Of a stretch of DNA of 64,000 nt, positions 34,608 through 43,348 are shown piece after piece. Both the position numbers and the translations under genes were made by a program. The notes beneath the pieces were generated by a model that was given only the letters and a program-made list of their open reading frames with translations, did not search any database and was not told the DNA's origin. Every line of letters begins with the position of its first letter. The first letter of the stretch is position 1. Source of the DNA: Lacibacter sediminis (GTDB lineage Bacteria; Bacteroidota; Bacteroidia; Chitinophagales; Chitinophagaceae); contig NZ_CP060007.1 of assembly GCF_014168535.1 (NCBI RefSeq), forward strand, positions 4,960,001 through 5,024,000. The letters run 5' to 3'.

Positions 34608-37600
34608 CTATTTATTAATTGTGATACGCCACTCCTGCGGTGTTACACCATACTCCTGTTTAAACACACGTGCAAAATAACCGGGATCGTTGTAACCGCA
34701 ATCCAATGCAATAGCAGCAATGCTTAATGAAGGATCCGTCAGTAATTCTTTGGCTTTATTTAAGCGTATGATGCGGATAAATTTATTCGGCGGACAACCG
34801 GTAAGAGCTTCAAGTTTGCGGTGCAGTTGAGAGTGACTCATAAAGATCATCTTGCACAACTGCTCCACACTAAATTCATAATTGGTAAAATTAGCTTCCA
34901 CCAGTTCTCTTACTTTTTTAACAAACTCATGTTCTGAAGGTTCTTCAATTGTTACAATTTCATCGGTTGATGCAGTTTCTGTTTGTTGTGCAATGCCAAT
35001 TTGCTTACTGTAATACTGCTGCAAATTTTTCCGGAGCTCGAGTAGTTTTTTAATACGTAGTAACAACTCTTCTTTATGAAACGGTTTCTCTAAATATACA
35101 TCCGCACCTTTCTCCAGCCCTTCGAGTTTGCTTTGCAGATCAGCTTTTGCTGTAAGCATGATGATGGGGATGTGACTGGTACGTTCATCCTGTCTTAATT
35201 TCCTGCACATTTCAAAACCATCAATGAATGGCATCATTACATCCGTAATAATTAAATCAGGAATTATTTCTACTGCAATTTCAAAACCTTCTTTTCCATC
35301 TTTTCCAACCGCCAGTTTATAGTTAGGCAGGCAGCTTGCAGTATAGGCAACCACATCTACGTTATCTTCTACCAATAAGATCAATGGTGTGGTTGGCGCA
35401 GCATGTTCATTGTTGATGATAACAGGTTTACTTCTGACAAAAGCAGGCTCAGGCGCAGGTTCTTTTGCAAATACAGGAACAGTGACTGCAACATCTTCCA
35501 CACTTGCTTTTTTCATTGGTAATACTATGGTAAACTCAGTTCCTTTTGTTGCACCCACCGGCGGACTTTTTACAGCGATAGTTCCGTTCATGAGCTTTAC
35601 CAGTTCTTTTGTAAGCGCCAGTCCAATACCGGTACCTTCTGCTTTGCGTGTATGACTGTTATCCAATTGATAAAAACGATCGAATATATGCTGCAATTGG
35701 TTTTCAGGAATACCGATGCCGGTATCTTTTACTTTCAAAACCATAAAGGTATAACCGGGCTCTTCCGTTGCTTCCTGCGAAATACTTATATACACGTTGC
35801 CGTGTGCAGGTGTGAACTTTAATGCGTTCGATAAAAGATTGGTAATGATCTGTCGCAACTTTTCTGCATCATAGGCTACCACCAATTCATCTGCATCCGC
35901 TAAAAAGTGAAATTGCTTTTGCTGGCTTGCTGCCAATGATTGAAATGATTCTACTACATATCGTAAAAAATTGATCACATCTCCTTTTACCAAATTCAAT
36001 GTCATCTTTCCATCTTCCAGCTTCGACAGATCAAGCATTTCATTTACAAGATTGAGCAAATGATTTCCATTACGAACGATCATCTCCATGCCTTCATTGA
36101 GGTGCTCATCAGGTTTTGATTTCACCTGCTGTGCCATTCCCAAAATAACGGTAAGCGGTGTGCGGAACTCATGCGTGATATTCGCATACAGTTGTGTTTT
36201 CAATGTATCTAATTCCTTTACACGTTTTGCTTCCTGTTGCTCAAAATGCAATTGCGATTGCAGTTTTGCTTTATTGATCCTGAATAAAAAATACGCTCTC
36301 GCTGCAAAACCGATCAAAAGCACATAAATAACATAAGCCCACCAGGTACGCCACCACGGAGGATTGACAATAATTTTTAACTCAGCGATCTTACTGCTCC
36401 ACATGCCCTGGCTGTTACTGCCCTGAACTTTAAATGTATAGTTGCCCGGTGGCAAGTGTAAATAAGTTGCGGTTCGTCTTGTTCCGCTTTCCACCCAATC
36501 TTTATCAATACCAACTAACTGGTAACGGTATTTATTTTGATCGGGCGCTGTGAAATCAAGTGATGAATATTCAAGTGTTAAAATATCCTGCGAATGATTT
36601 AATGTAATGGACGATGATTGTTCAATGGCCTGTTGTAAGATGCCTGTTTTATCATTCGGCACTACCACTTCGTTGCCTGCTAAAATATTGGTGATAAAAA
36701 CATTTGGTACAAAGCCGCTTTGTAAAACGATTGCCGGGTTAAAAATATTTAGTCCGTTAACACCTCCAAAAGCCAGATCGCCATTGTTAAGTTTAGTGTA
36801 TGCGCCGGTGTTAAACTCATCGTCCTGTAGGCCCGAAGTTTTTGTAAAATGCCGGAACAACCATTTGCCTTGTTGATCTTTTTCTTTATTCAACAAACAA
36901 AAAATACCATTATTGGTACTGCCCCATATATTACCAGCATCATCTGTCAACAGTCCATACACCACATTATTACAAAGACCTTCTTTAGTAGTGATATGAG
37001 TAAATTGATTATTTGTTTTATTAAGTCGATTAAGACCGCCGCCTTTTGTTGCCACCCATAAAATATTGCTGTCGAACGCATCATTAATAATGCATGTTAC
37101 ATGGCTGTAGTTTAAAGCTGTTTTATCGTCAACATTTGCTTTGTACCATGTTATTCTTGGTGGCGCTGCGGCACTGAATTGAAAATTAATTTTTGCGAGT
37201 CCGTTTTCTGTACCTGCCCAAAAAATACCGGTTGCATCTTCGTGCAAGGTGGTTATCTGTGCACCTTTTAGCATAGGATTAGCAGCATCGGTGTTGATCG
37301 TAATTTTTTTATACGCTCCTGTAAAAGGGTTTAATACGATCAGCCGTCCTCCAACACCCATAAGCCATATATTGCCTTTGCTGTCTTCCATTTTTGGATC
37401 CAGCAATTCTTCTTCCCTGTTAACATTGATCTTGTAGGTAGTTGAAACGTTTGTTACCAGGTTCAATTTTTCAATTACTTCAGTATAATTATTACTGCTG
37501 ATACTATTTTTACGGAGTAACCCCCAAATGGTAAACTCCTTCCCCATAAAAAATTCACGGCTATTAAACAGCGTCTTTTCCTCTTTGCCTGTTAAGTTGT

Positions 37601-38738
37601 TTCCCTCCGTATCAAGCTTTTTTAATTCGCCCCAGCCTTTTATAAAAATCTGGTTGTTTGGCAGGCCCATAATTTTACGCACACTAAAACCACTGGCAAT
37701 ATGATGAAATTTTTCAGTGTCGTTGCTGTATTTACGTAATCCGTAACCGTTCGTGCCCAGCCACACAAGCCCCGAACGGTCTTTATAAATTTTTGTTGGT
37801 GTTACTTCCGAAAAACTATGCAGCCTTGTTTGTTCCGGGTCAACCGGGCTGCCCCGTTTCCAGTTTTTAATATCAAAAATTTCCAGCCTGCCCGAATCGG
37901 TGATGCCCAGCCAAAATCTCTTCTTATCTGTTTCGTGTAAAAAAGTTCTGCCATGACCTTTGGTAATATCTTTTGAAAACAGCGGATAGGCATTGGTATC
38001 CTGCACCTGGCTAAAGAAAATATCATCGGACCATACACTGCCATCGGCAGCCGGGGCAGTTTGTCCAAATACAAAGCTGTTCTTGCGCCATATAAGCGAC
38101 ATATCGTTTGGCAGCAGTTCATAAACCTTATCAGAAATGATCCAGACTTTTTTCTTGCCGTCCATATACATGCAGTTAATATTTTGCGCCCCGGGCGCTG
38201 TTAAATGCGTAATGACCGGCTGTGAATTATCTTCTAAAAAATCGTCGGGTAGCGAAATAACATTTAATTTTTTTTCCTCCGGAAATACTAAAAACCGTCC
38301 ATCGGGCAGTTCAATTACAGGTACAGGTAAAGAAATTTTATTACCGGAAAGGCTGTTTGCATTTTTGGGGTTGTGTAAAATGCGTCGGAAATGATCTCGT
38401 CTTTTATCATAAATATTAAGACCATCATCTGTACTTACCCAAAGCCTTCCTTTACTGTCTTCAAAAAGGCGGTTAATGTTGTTATTACTTATTGAGTTTG
38501 GGTTATAGCTATCGTAGGTATAAACTTTAAAGCTGTACCCATCGTAGCGGTTAAGCCCATCTTTAGTGCCAAACCACAGGAAGCCATCTTTATCCTGCAG
38601 TATATCATAAATATAACCCTGCGATAAACCATGTGAGGTGGTTAGCTCCTCATACTTCAATTGTCCAAATGAAGACACAAATAGCCCCACAAAGAATAGA
38701 ACAAACAGCAGCTTGGTTGTGGTTTGGCTTTGGGGCAT
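34608..38738 (-). CDS. Hybrid two-component sensor kinase/response regulator with AraC output
   Basis: The product has 1376 residues in one chain: signal peptide (to about 25), Reg_prop beta-propeller repeats (LWFGTKDGLNRYDGYSF, LWVSTDDGLNIYD, LWLGTNGYGLRKYS) to about 680, and a Y_Y_Y domain to about 790. A membrane helix follows near 800-818, then HisKA with H856 (NITHEFRTP), HATPase (DTGIGIPENQ, GTGIGLAL), a receiver with D1166 (IITDVMMP), and a C-terminal AraC-type HTH (about 1260-1376). Such proteins sense a periplasmic ligand, often a glycan, and regulate adjacent genes directly. No SusC/SusD pair is nearby, so the regulon is unclear. Confidence 0.95.
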   Translation of the reverse strand: MPQSQTTTKLLFVLFFVGLFVSSFGQLKYEELTTSHGLSQGYIYDILQDKDGFLWFGTKDGLNRYDGYSFKVYTYDSYNPNSISNNNINRLFEDSKGRLWVSTDDGLNIYDKRRDHFRRILHNPKNANSLSGNKISLPVPVIELPDGRFLVFPEEKKLNVISLPDDFLEDNSQPVITHLTAPGAQNINCMYMDGKKKVWIISDKVYELLPNDMSLIWRKNSFVFGQTAPAADGSVWSDDIFFSQVQDTNAYPLFSKDITKGHGRTFLHETDKKRFWLGITDSGRLEIFDIKNWKRGSPVDPEQTRLHSFSEVTPTKIYKDRSGLVWLGTNGYGLRKYSNDTEKFHHIASGFSVRKIMGLPNNQIFIKGWGELKKLDTEGNNLTGKEEKTLFNSREFFMGKEFTIWGLLRKNSISSNNYTEVIEKLNLVTNVSTTYKINVNREEELLDPKMEDSKGNIWLMGVGGRLIVLNPFTGAYKKITINTDAANPMLKGAQITTLHEDATGIFWAGTENGLAKINFQFSAAAPPRITWYKANVDDKTALNYSHVTCIINDAFDSNILWVATKGGGLNRLNKTNNQFTHITTKEGLCNNVVYGLLTDDAGNIWGSTNNGIFCLLNKEKDQQGKWLFRHFTKTSGLQDDEFNTGAYTKLNNGDLAFGGVNGLNIFNPAIVLQSGFVPNVFITNILAGNEVVVPNDKTGILQQAIEQSSSITLNHSQDILTLEYSSLDFTAPDQNKYRYQLVGIDKDWVESGTRRTATYLHLPPGNYTFKVQGSNSQGMWSSKIAELKIIVNPPWWRTWWAYVIYVLLIGFAARAYFLFRINKAKLQSQLHFEQQEAKRVKELDTLKTQLYANITHEFRTPLTVILGMAQQVKSKPDEHLNEGMEMIVRNGNHLLNLVNEMLDLSKLEDGKMTLNLVKGDVINFLRYVVESFQSLAASQQKQFHFLADADELVVAYDAEKLRQIITNLLSNALKFTPAHGNVYISISQEATEEPGYTFMVLKVKDTGIGIPENQLQHIFDRFYQLDNSHTRKAEGTGIGLALTKELVKLMNGTIAVKSPPVGATKGTEFTIVLPMKKASVEDVAVTVPVFAKEPAPEPAFVRSKPVIINNEHAAPTTPLILLVEDNVDVVAYTASCLPNYKLAVGKDGKEGFEIAVEIIPDLIITDVMMPFIDGFEMCRKLRQDERTSHIPIIMLTAKADLQSKLEGLEKGADVYLEKPFHKEELLLRIKKLLELRKNLQQYYSKQIGIAQQTETASTDEIVTIEEPSEHEFVKKVRELVEANFTNYEFSVEQLCKMIFMSHSQLHRKLEALTGCPPNKFIRIIRLNKAKELLTDPSLSIAAIALDCGYNDPGYFARVFKQEYGVTPQEWRITINK

Positions 38739-38963
38739 TTGCTATAAAGATAATTGAAGCCCTGTTTTTTATTTCATCTGCCTTTCACGAAACAGGCTGT
38801 TTCCCCACAGAATGGTGAATTTATCCTGACGATGCACAATTTGTCCTGTTGATTGCAGAGAAACTGAAGTTGAATGGTGGATTCGTACTCACCAAAACAT
38901 TGGTTTGATGTGAGCTTTACAAAGGTTCTTAACCACATTGTTCCTAAACCAAAACTCACATGT

Positions 38964-39707
38964 ATGAAACAGAAAATTATTGCAACGCTCAGCGCATCTA
39001 TTCTTTTACTGCTGCTGCTTCCTTTTGCCGGCATCGGCCAAGCCAAGAATGTAATTTCTACACACCGGGTGTTTCCGAAAATTGACAAGATCGCAGAATT
39101 TGAAAAGGCCGTTGCTAACCATGCCCAAAAATATCACAGCGGCGATAACCACTGGCGGGTGTTTGCCATTCAATCGGGGCCGGATCTTGGCGGCTATCAT
39201 ATTACCGAAGGACCAAAAAGTTGGGAAAGTGAAGATGCAAGAGGAGATATCAGTCCAGAACATCAAACTGACTGGAATAAAAACGTAGCCATCTGGTTAA
39301 CTGATAAGCAGAGCGGTGGTTACTCCGTTTACCAGGAATCGTTAAGCACGATTGCTTTGGGCGATTTTACTGACAAGATCCAGATCAACCATGTTTATCC
39401 CAAACCCGGGCAAGGCGATCATGTAGCAGCTATCCTCAAGAAAATAAAAAAAGCGTGGGAAGCTTCGGGTGTAACTGTTGCTGTGTACATGTCCAGCGGA
39501 TCGGGTCCAACACAATACACATTAACCACAAGGTATAAGCAGGGATTGAAAGAACGTGCACCGGGCTTCCGCAAACCGTTTAAAGAAGTGTATGAAACTG
39601 TAAACGGCGAAGGTTCTTATGAACAGTATTTAAAAGATATAGCTGAGTACACACAGGAAAGCTGGAGCGAATTACTTTTTATGCGTAAAGACTTAAGTTC
39701 GAAATAA
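38964..39707 (+). CDS. Exported protein with two dimeric alpha-beta-barrel-like halves
   Basis: The start at 38964 (MKQKIIATLSASILLLLLLP) gives a signal peptide; the upstream in-frame ATG at 38874 does not. The product has 247 residues. Two segments look alike: VISTHRVFPKIDKIAEFEKA (about 29-48) and IQINHVYPKPGQGDHVAAIL (about 139-158). Each begins a beta-helix unit as in NIPSNAP/ABM-type folds. No catalytic residues recognised. It is divergent from the hybrid sensor kinase (225-bp gap) and followed by its own terminator, so it may be a target of that regulator. Confidence 0.72.
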   Translation: MKQKIIATLSASILLLLLLPFAGIGQAKNVISTHRVFPKIDKIAEFEKAVANHAQKYHSGDNHWRVFAIQSGPDLGGYHITEGPKSWESEDARGDISPEHQTDWNKNVAIWLTDKQSGGYSVYQESLSTIALGDFTDKIQINHVYPKPGQGDHVAAILKKIKKAWEASGVTVAVYMSSGSGPTQYTLTTRYKQGLKERAPGFRKPFKEVYETVNGEGSYEQYLKDIAEYTQESWSELLFMRKDLSSK

Positions 39708-39729
39708 CCCTTTTTCCATGTTGATAGTT

Positions 39730-39772
39730 AAACAACCTCATCATACTTATAATTTGGTGGGGTTTGTTTTTT
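39730..39772 (+). terminator. Intrinsic terminator with wobble pairs
   Basis: AAACAACCTCATCA (39730-39743) pairs with TGGTGGGGTTTGTTT (39755-39769) with two G-T wobbles and one bulge, followed by three more T. It starts 22 bp after the stop codon of the gene ending at 39707, isolating that gene from the downstream cluster. Confidence 0.7.
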
Positions 39773-39923
39773 CCAAAATCCTTTCAAAAACAAAAGCCGC
39801 TTGTGCCGAACACACATTGTACTGCAGATTTTCTGTAACTGCAAACAGTTATATGCTTTATGATGTGAGTGAGGGAGCCGAAGGCATGTCTGCAGACGGG
39901 AACTTCTAAAACCAACCAACTTC

Positions 39924-40106
39924 ATGAACGAAATCAAAACAAAAGCCAGAATTAAATCACTCGATTTGTTAAGGGGTTTGGCTTTAATCTCTTCATTGTA
40001 TATCTGATACGGATAGCAATCATTGCCATGCTGTATCCCTTATGCAAAAAATTTTGATGGTTATAAACAAGCGAATAAAGAAAAATGGTGGCTTCGTTAT
40101 TTATAA
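39924..40106 (+). pseudogene. Deletion remnant of a membrane acyltransferase paralogue
   Basis: An ATG at 39924 opens MNEIKTKARIKSLDLLRGLA, which aligns with the first 24 residues of the intact genes at 45701 and 46922 (QKRIESIDLLRGLVMI). After about 22 codons the sequence jumps into the last 36 codons of the same family: FIVYLIRIAIIAMLYPLCKK, then after one extra base DGYKQANKEKWWLRYL and a stop at 40104-40106. The paralogues end with VALYPLCKWYDRYK and KEKRWLSYL. About 1 kb of the middle is missing, and there is a frame change at the junction and a +1 shift near 40052. It is a decayed third copy. Confidence 0.85.
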
Positions 40107-40117
40107 AAAGATAGACA

Positions 40118-40873
40118 ATGAAACGAATCTTATTTCCACATATCGAAAAATGGTTGCTCCTATTGATTCCATTTGTAGCCATTGGCTTTTACCCAGGCTA
40201 TTGGAGCAAGATATTAACCAACAAAAGCACCACTATTCAGCATGTTCATGCCTTCTTTATGTCTTTATGGGTAATCATGAGTATTGTGCAGCCGTGGTTG
40301 ATCATGAAGAAGAAGACCCAGATACATAAAGTTGTTGGCAAGGTAAGTTATGTGTTGATTCCTTTCATCATCATTTCCGGTTATATACTCATTCAAGCCC
40401 GTTACGAGAGAATTCTTCTTCGGGTTCAGGATAAAGTAACGACTGGTGAGCTAAAGTTAACTGCCCAAGAGGTGCTGGACAGGGTGGCCAGTTCACAAAC
40501 AATCGGAATTCTTTTCTTGCTCATGCTCATTATCTTTTACACGCTTGCTATTGTCAATCGAAAAAAATTCCTCCATCATGCAACATATATGCTTGGCGCT
40601 ATTTTTACATCCATTGACCCTGCATTAGACCGTATGATTGGCCATTGGGCTAAAGCAAACAACATAGAGCCCAACTTCTTTATTGATTATGGTTCACAAC
40701 TGTTTGCTCTTGTTCTGCTGGTTGCACTTGCTGTTTACCAACGCTCAAAAAAACAGTCGTTGAAGCCTGTATCCATTGTGATTGGCATTTATTCCATTTG
40801 TTTTTTGATCAATGATTTGGCAAGTGAAACTGCTATTTGGCGATGGTTTGTGGAAGCCTTTTTATTTCGATAA
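40118..40873 (+). CDS. Polytopic membrane protein, DUF2306-like
   Basis: The product has 251 residues and about seven membrane segments. Conserved-looking histidines lie at membrane edges: TIQHVHAFFMSLW (near 42), QIHKVVGKVSYVLIP (near 68) and KKFLHHATYMLGA (near 150). This layout, QxHxxxGkvxy, resembles the DUF2306 family to which the next gene belongs. Function unknown; a heme- or quinone-binding role is possible from the His placement but unproven. The start is 11 bp after the pseudogene remnant. Confidence 0.7.
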   Translation: MKRILFPHIEKWLLLLIPFVAIGFYPGYWSKILTNKSTTIQHVHAFFMSLWVIMSIVQPWLIMKKKTQIHKVVGKVSYVLIPFIIISGYILIQARYERILLRVQDKVTTGELKLTAQEVLDRVASSQTIGILFLLMLIIFYTLAIVNRKKFLHHATYMLGAIFTSIDPALDRMIGHWAKANNIEPNFFIDYGSQLFALVLLVALAVYQRSKKQSLKPVSIVIGIYSICFLINDLASETAIWRWFVEAFLFR

Positions 40874-40930
40874 ACCGCTCTGCTACGGCTTAGAAATTAT
40901 TCTAATTAATGAACCAAATAAATAATAATT

Positions 40931-41569
40931 ATGGCGCAACCAAATAACCTTCAGGTTTTACAAAAACCAACATCCTATCTAAGACTATCCATTTTACTAC
41001 TTCTCGCTCTCTATATCTGTAAAGTTACTTTTCAGGAAATATTACCCTACTTAACGCTGAATAAAGAAAGTTATGGCAGGTTTTGGGATTATAAATGGCC
41101 TTTGTTTTTCCATATTTCAAGTGGAATTACAGCCATGTTAATCGGTCCGTTTCAATTCTGGAAGAAATTCAGAAGCAGATATATCAAGGCGCATAGACTG
41201 CTTGGTCGCATCTATCTCATCGCTATCTTAATCGGTACAATAAGTGCAACTTATTTAGCATGGACCAGTGGATACAAGATAAGTTTTTCATGGGCGTTTG
41301 GTCTGCAATGTTTAGCACTTGCCTGGATTATTACAGCATCTATGGCTTATGTTTCAGTGATGAGAAGACGTATAACTCAACATAAGGAATGGATGACAAG
41401 AAGCTATGTGGTAACTCTTGGATTCTTCTTTTTTCGCATATTAAATAATTCTGTTTTTGTAAAATCATTGATGCCGGAATTTAAAGAAAGAGGCGTAACG
41501 ATTATTTGGTTTTGCTGGGCAATACCGTTATTGATCACAGAAATTGTAATAAACTGGAAAAAGAAATAA
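40931..41569 (+). CDS. DUF2306 membrane protein
   Basis: The product has 212 residues and about five or six membrane helices. The family signature is clear: LIGPFQFWKKFRSRYIKAHR, then LLGRIYLIAIL (about residues 73-103), and RRITQHKEWMTRSYVVTLGF near 150. DUF2306 proteins are widespread and uncharacterised. It follows the related gene by 57 bp, so the two are probably co-transcribed. The 204 bp downstream hold no gene I can support. Confidence 0.8.
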   Translation: MAQPNNLQVLQKPTSYLRLSILLLLALYICKVTFQEILPYLTLNKESYGRFWDYKWPLFFHISSGITAMLIGPFQFWKKFRSRYIKAHRLLGRIYLIAILIGTISATYLAWTSGYKISFSWAFGLQCLALAWIITASMAYVSVMRRRITQHKEWMTRSYVVTLGFFFFRILNNSVFVKSLMPEFKERGVTIIWFCWAIPLLITEIVINWKKK

Positions 41570-41773
41570 CAAATAAAATGCAATTGTTGTCTTACGAAAA
41601 ACAAGCAGGATTAGTACCAGAAAATAATTGAACTGTGCGTTTTAAGAATTAGATTTAAATAGTCGATTCTATCCCAAATCCATCTCCCCTTGAGAAAAGT
41701 GTGTACGCTTTCCTTTTAACTCCCTATTCGTCTGCTAATGATTTTACATTGGTAAACCATTTTTAAATAAACC

Positions 41774-42262
41774 ATGAACATGAGAAAAATATTCCTGTCT
41801 ATTATCTGTTTTCAATTTGTATGTATTGTCTCAACTGCACAAAAAACAAAACCCGGTAAAGGCATTGCCGGTATATGGCAGTTGGTTGAGTTTGCTGATT
41901 TGGATTCGGTCAGCAATACTTGGGTGCATCGCTACGGAAAAAATCCAAGAGGTTATTTTATTTACTCGCCCGGTGGTATATTAAGTATAAATGTTTCCAG
42001 CGATACACCTCTGAAAATAACAGAAGAAGGATCTAAAAATTACACGATCAATTTTCATGAATTTTTTAGCAGTCATGCTTTCGGATACTTTGGTACCTAT
42101 ACTTACGAACCGGCTAAGGGGCAGGTGATCCACCATGTAAAAGGAGGAACGCTTCCTTTCTATACCGATACAGAACAGCCCAGGCAAATTCAACTGAAAG
42201 GCGATACAGCAATCATAGGTGATAACATAAGAACCAGAAGGGTGCTTGTGCGGGTGGAATAA
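41774..42262 (+). CDS. Exported lipocalin-like domain protein
   Basis: The product has 162 residues with signal peptide MNMRKIFLSIICFQFVCIVS followed by TAQ (M3 at 41780 is an equal start). GIAGIWQLVEFADLDS and GYFIYSPGGILSINVSSDTP match the lipocalin-like (Lipocalin_5) pattern of a short beta-barrel, with GYFGTYTYEPAKGQVIHHV further on. It probably binds or retains a small hydrophobic compound in the periplasm. It lies 29 bp before an exported ring-cleaving dioxygenase, and the pair may act on the same compound. Confidence 0.8.
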   Translation: MNMRKIFLSIICFQFVCIVSTAQKTKPGKGIAGIWQLVEFADLDSVSNTWVHRYGKNPRGYFIYSPGGILSINVSSDTPLKITEEGSKNYTINFHEFFSSHAFGYFGTYTYEPAKGQVIHHVKGGTLPFYTDTEQPRQIQLKGDTAIIGDNIRTRRVLVRVE

Positions 42263-42291
42263 CGAATATTAACCAACTAAAATCAAACAGT

Positions 42292-43176
42292 ATGCAACGC
42301 AGAACATTCATCAAAAATTCATCACTCACAGTGATCAGCATCAGTACATTCGGAGGTTTAAACTGGAATGGAACAAATTATGAAGGCGACACGCCGACGA
42401 CTACTGATATTCTTGGTCCTTTTTACAGACCCGGAGCGCCATTGCGAAACAATCTCAGACTTGCCAATTCAAATGGTACACCCATCGTATTAAAAGGGAT
42501 CATTTTTAAAGAAGATGGAAAAACGCCCATCAACAATGCATTTGTTGAAATCTGGCATTGTGATGAGCATGAAGTGTATGATAATGCCTCTGACGACTAT
42601 AACTATCGAGGCGCACAAAAAACAAAAGCAGATGGAACCTATGCGTTCAAATCTATTTTACCTGTTCCGTATAAAGCCAACCCAACTGATGAAGCATCGT
42701 GGAGGCCGGCTCATATTCACATGCGTGTATCGGTACCCGATCAACAGGACCTGATCACCCAACTTTATTTTAAAGGGGGTAAGTATGTTGAAACCGACAA
42801 CTGGGCTTCTGCTCCGCAGGCAGTCAACAGAATACTTGCTGTAACAAAGAATACATCAGGAGAAAGTGAAATTGTATTTAATGTGATCATGCGCAAAGAG
42901 ATTCCACTTGATAAAAAAGTGTATGATAAGATTACAGGATTATACAATATGAATGACGATAGCAAAATTGAGTTCATTCAGAACGATGACCTCTTGTTTA
43001 TGAAACGCAATGGTCAATTAATTTCAGGATTAACGTACAAAGGGAACAATAGCTTTGAGGGAGGAATTGGGTTTCCAAAAGTTCGTTTTGAGTTGTTGAC
43101 AAATGGTGGCTCAAAAACATTTGTTACAACTCAAACCAAAACTTATACGGGTGAAAAATTTTTAAAGTATAGTTAG
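42292..43176 (+). CDS. Tat-exported intradiol ring-cleavage dioxygenase-like protein
   Basis: The product has 294 residues with a Tat-type leader (MQRRTFIKNSSLTVISIS). The intradiol core has the four Fe(III) ligands in family context: Y96 (VEIWHCDEHEVY), Y127 (ILPVPYKAN), and H141 and H143 (RPAHIHM). These enzymes cleave catechol-type rings between the two hydroxyls. About 95 C-terminal residues (NMNDDSKIEFIQNDDLLF onward) are beyond the usual domain and look like a beta-rich add-on. No other aromatic pathway genes are nearby, so the substrate is unknown. Confidence 0.87.
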   Translation: MQRRTFIKNSSLTVISISTFGGLNWNGTNYEGDTPTTTDILGPFYRPGAPLRNNLRLANSNGTPIVLKGIIFKEDGKTPINNAFVEIWHCDEHEVYDNASDDYNYRGAQKTKADGTYAFKSILPVPYKANPTDEASWRPAHIHMRVSVPDQQDLITQLYFKGGKYVETDNWASAPQAVNRILAVTKNTSGESEIVFNVIMRKEIPLDKKVYDKITGLYNMNDDSKIEFIQNDDLLFMKRNGQLISGLTYKGNNSFEGGIGFPKVRFELLTNGGSKTFVTTQTKTYTGEKFLKYS

Positions 43177-43348
43177 TGAAAAACTAAGATGATTAAAATA
43201 AACAGTGAAGCAGCCTTGCCATATCATCGTTATTGCCAGCAGGCGTTAACAGATCGGTTGGTGCACTTGCATTCTTCCAAACTTCTCTCTACCTTATGCA
43301 ATTCGTTTGAGCAATACTAAGAAAGCCCAACAGCCAAAACCAACCAGC

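Noticed and set aside
39718..39909. 63-codon plus-strand frame after the secreted protein gene
   Set aside because: Its first part lies in the terminator hairpin and the product resembles nothing known.
41570..41773. Gap searched for a gene, promoter or RNA
   Set aside because: Only a 17-codon frame and AT-rich sequence are present; no consensus -7/-33 pair or stable hairpin was found.
43189..43320. 44-codon plus-strand frame between the dioxygenase and DUF418 genes
   Set aside because: No signal peptide, membrane segment or recognisable motif, and it is too short to judge without conservation data.
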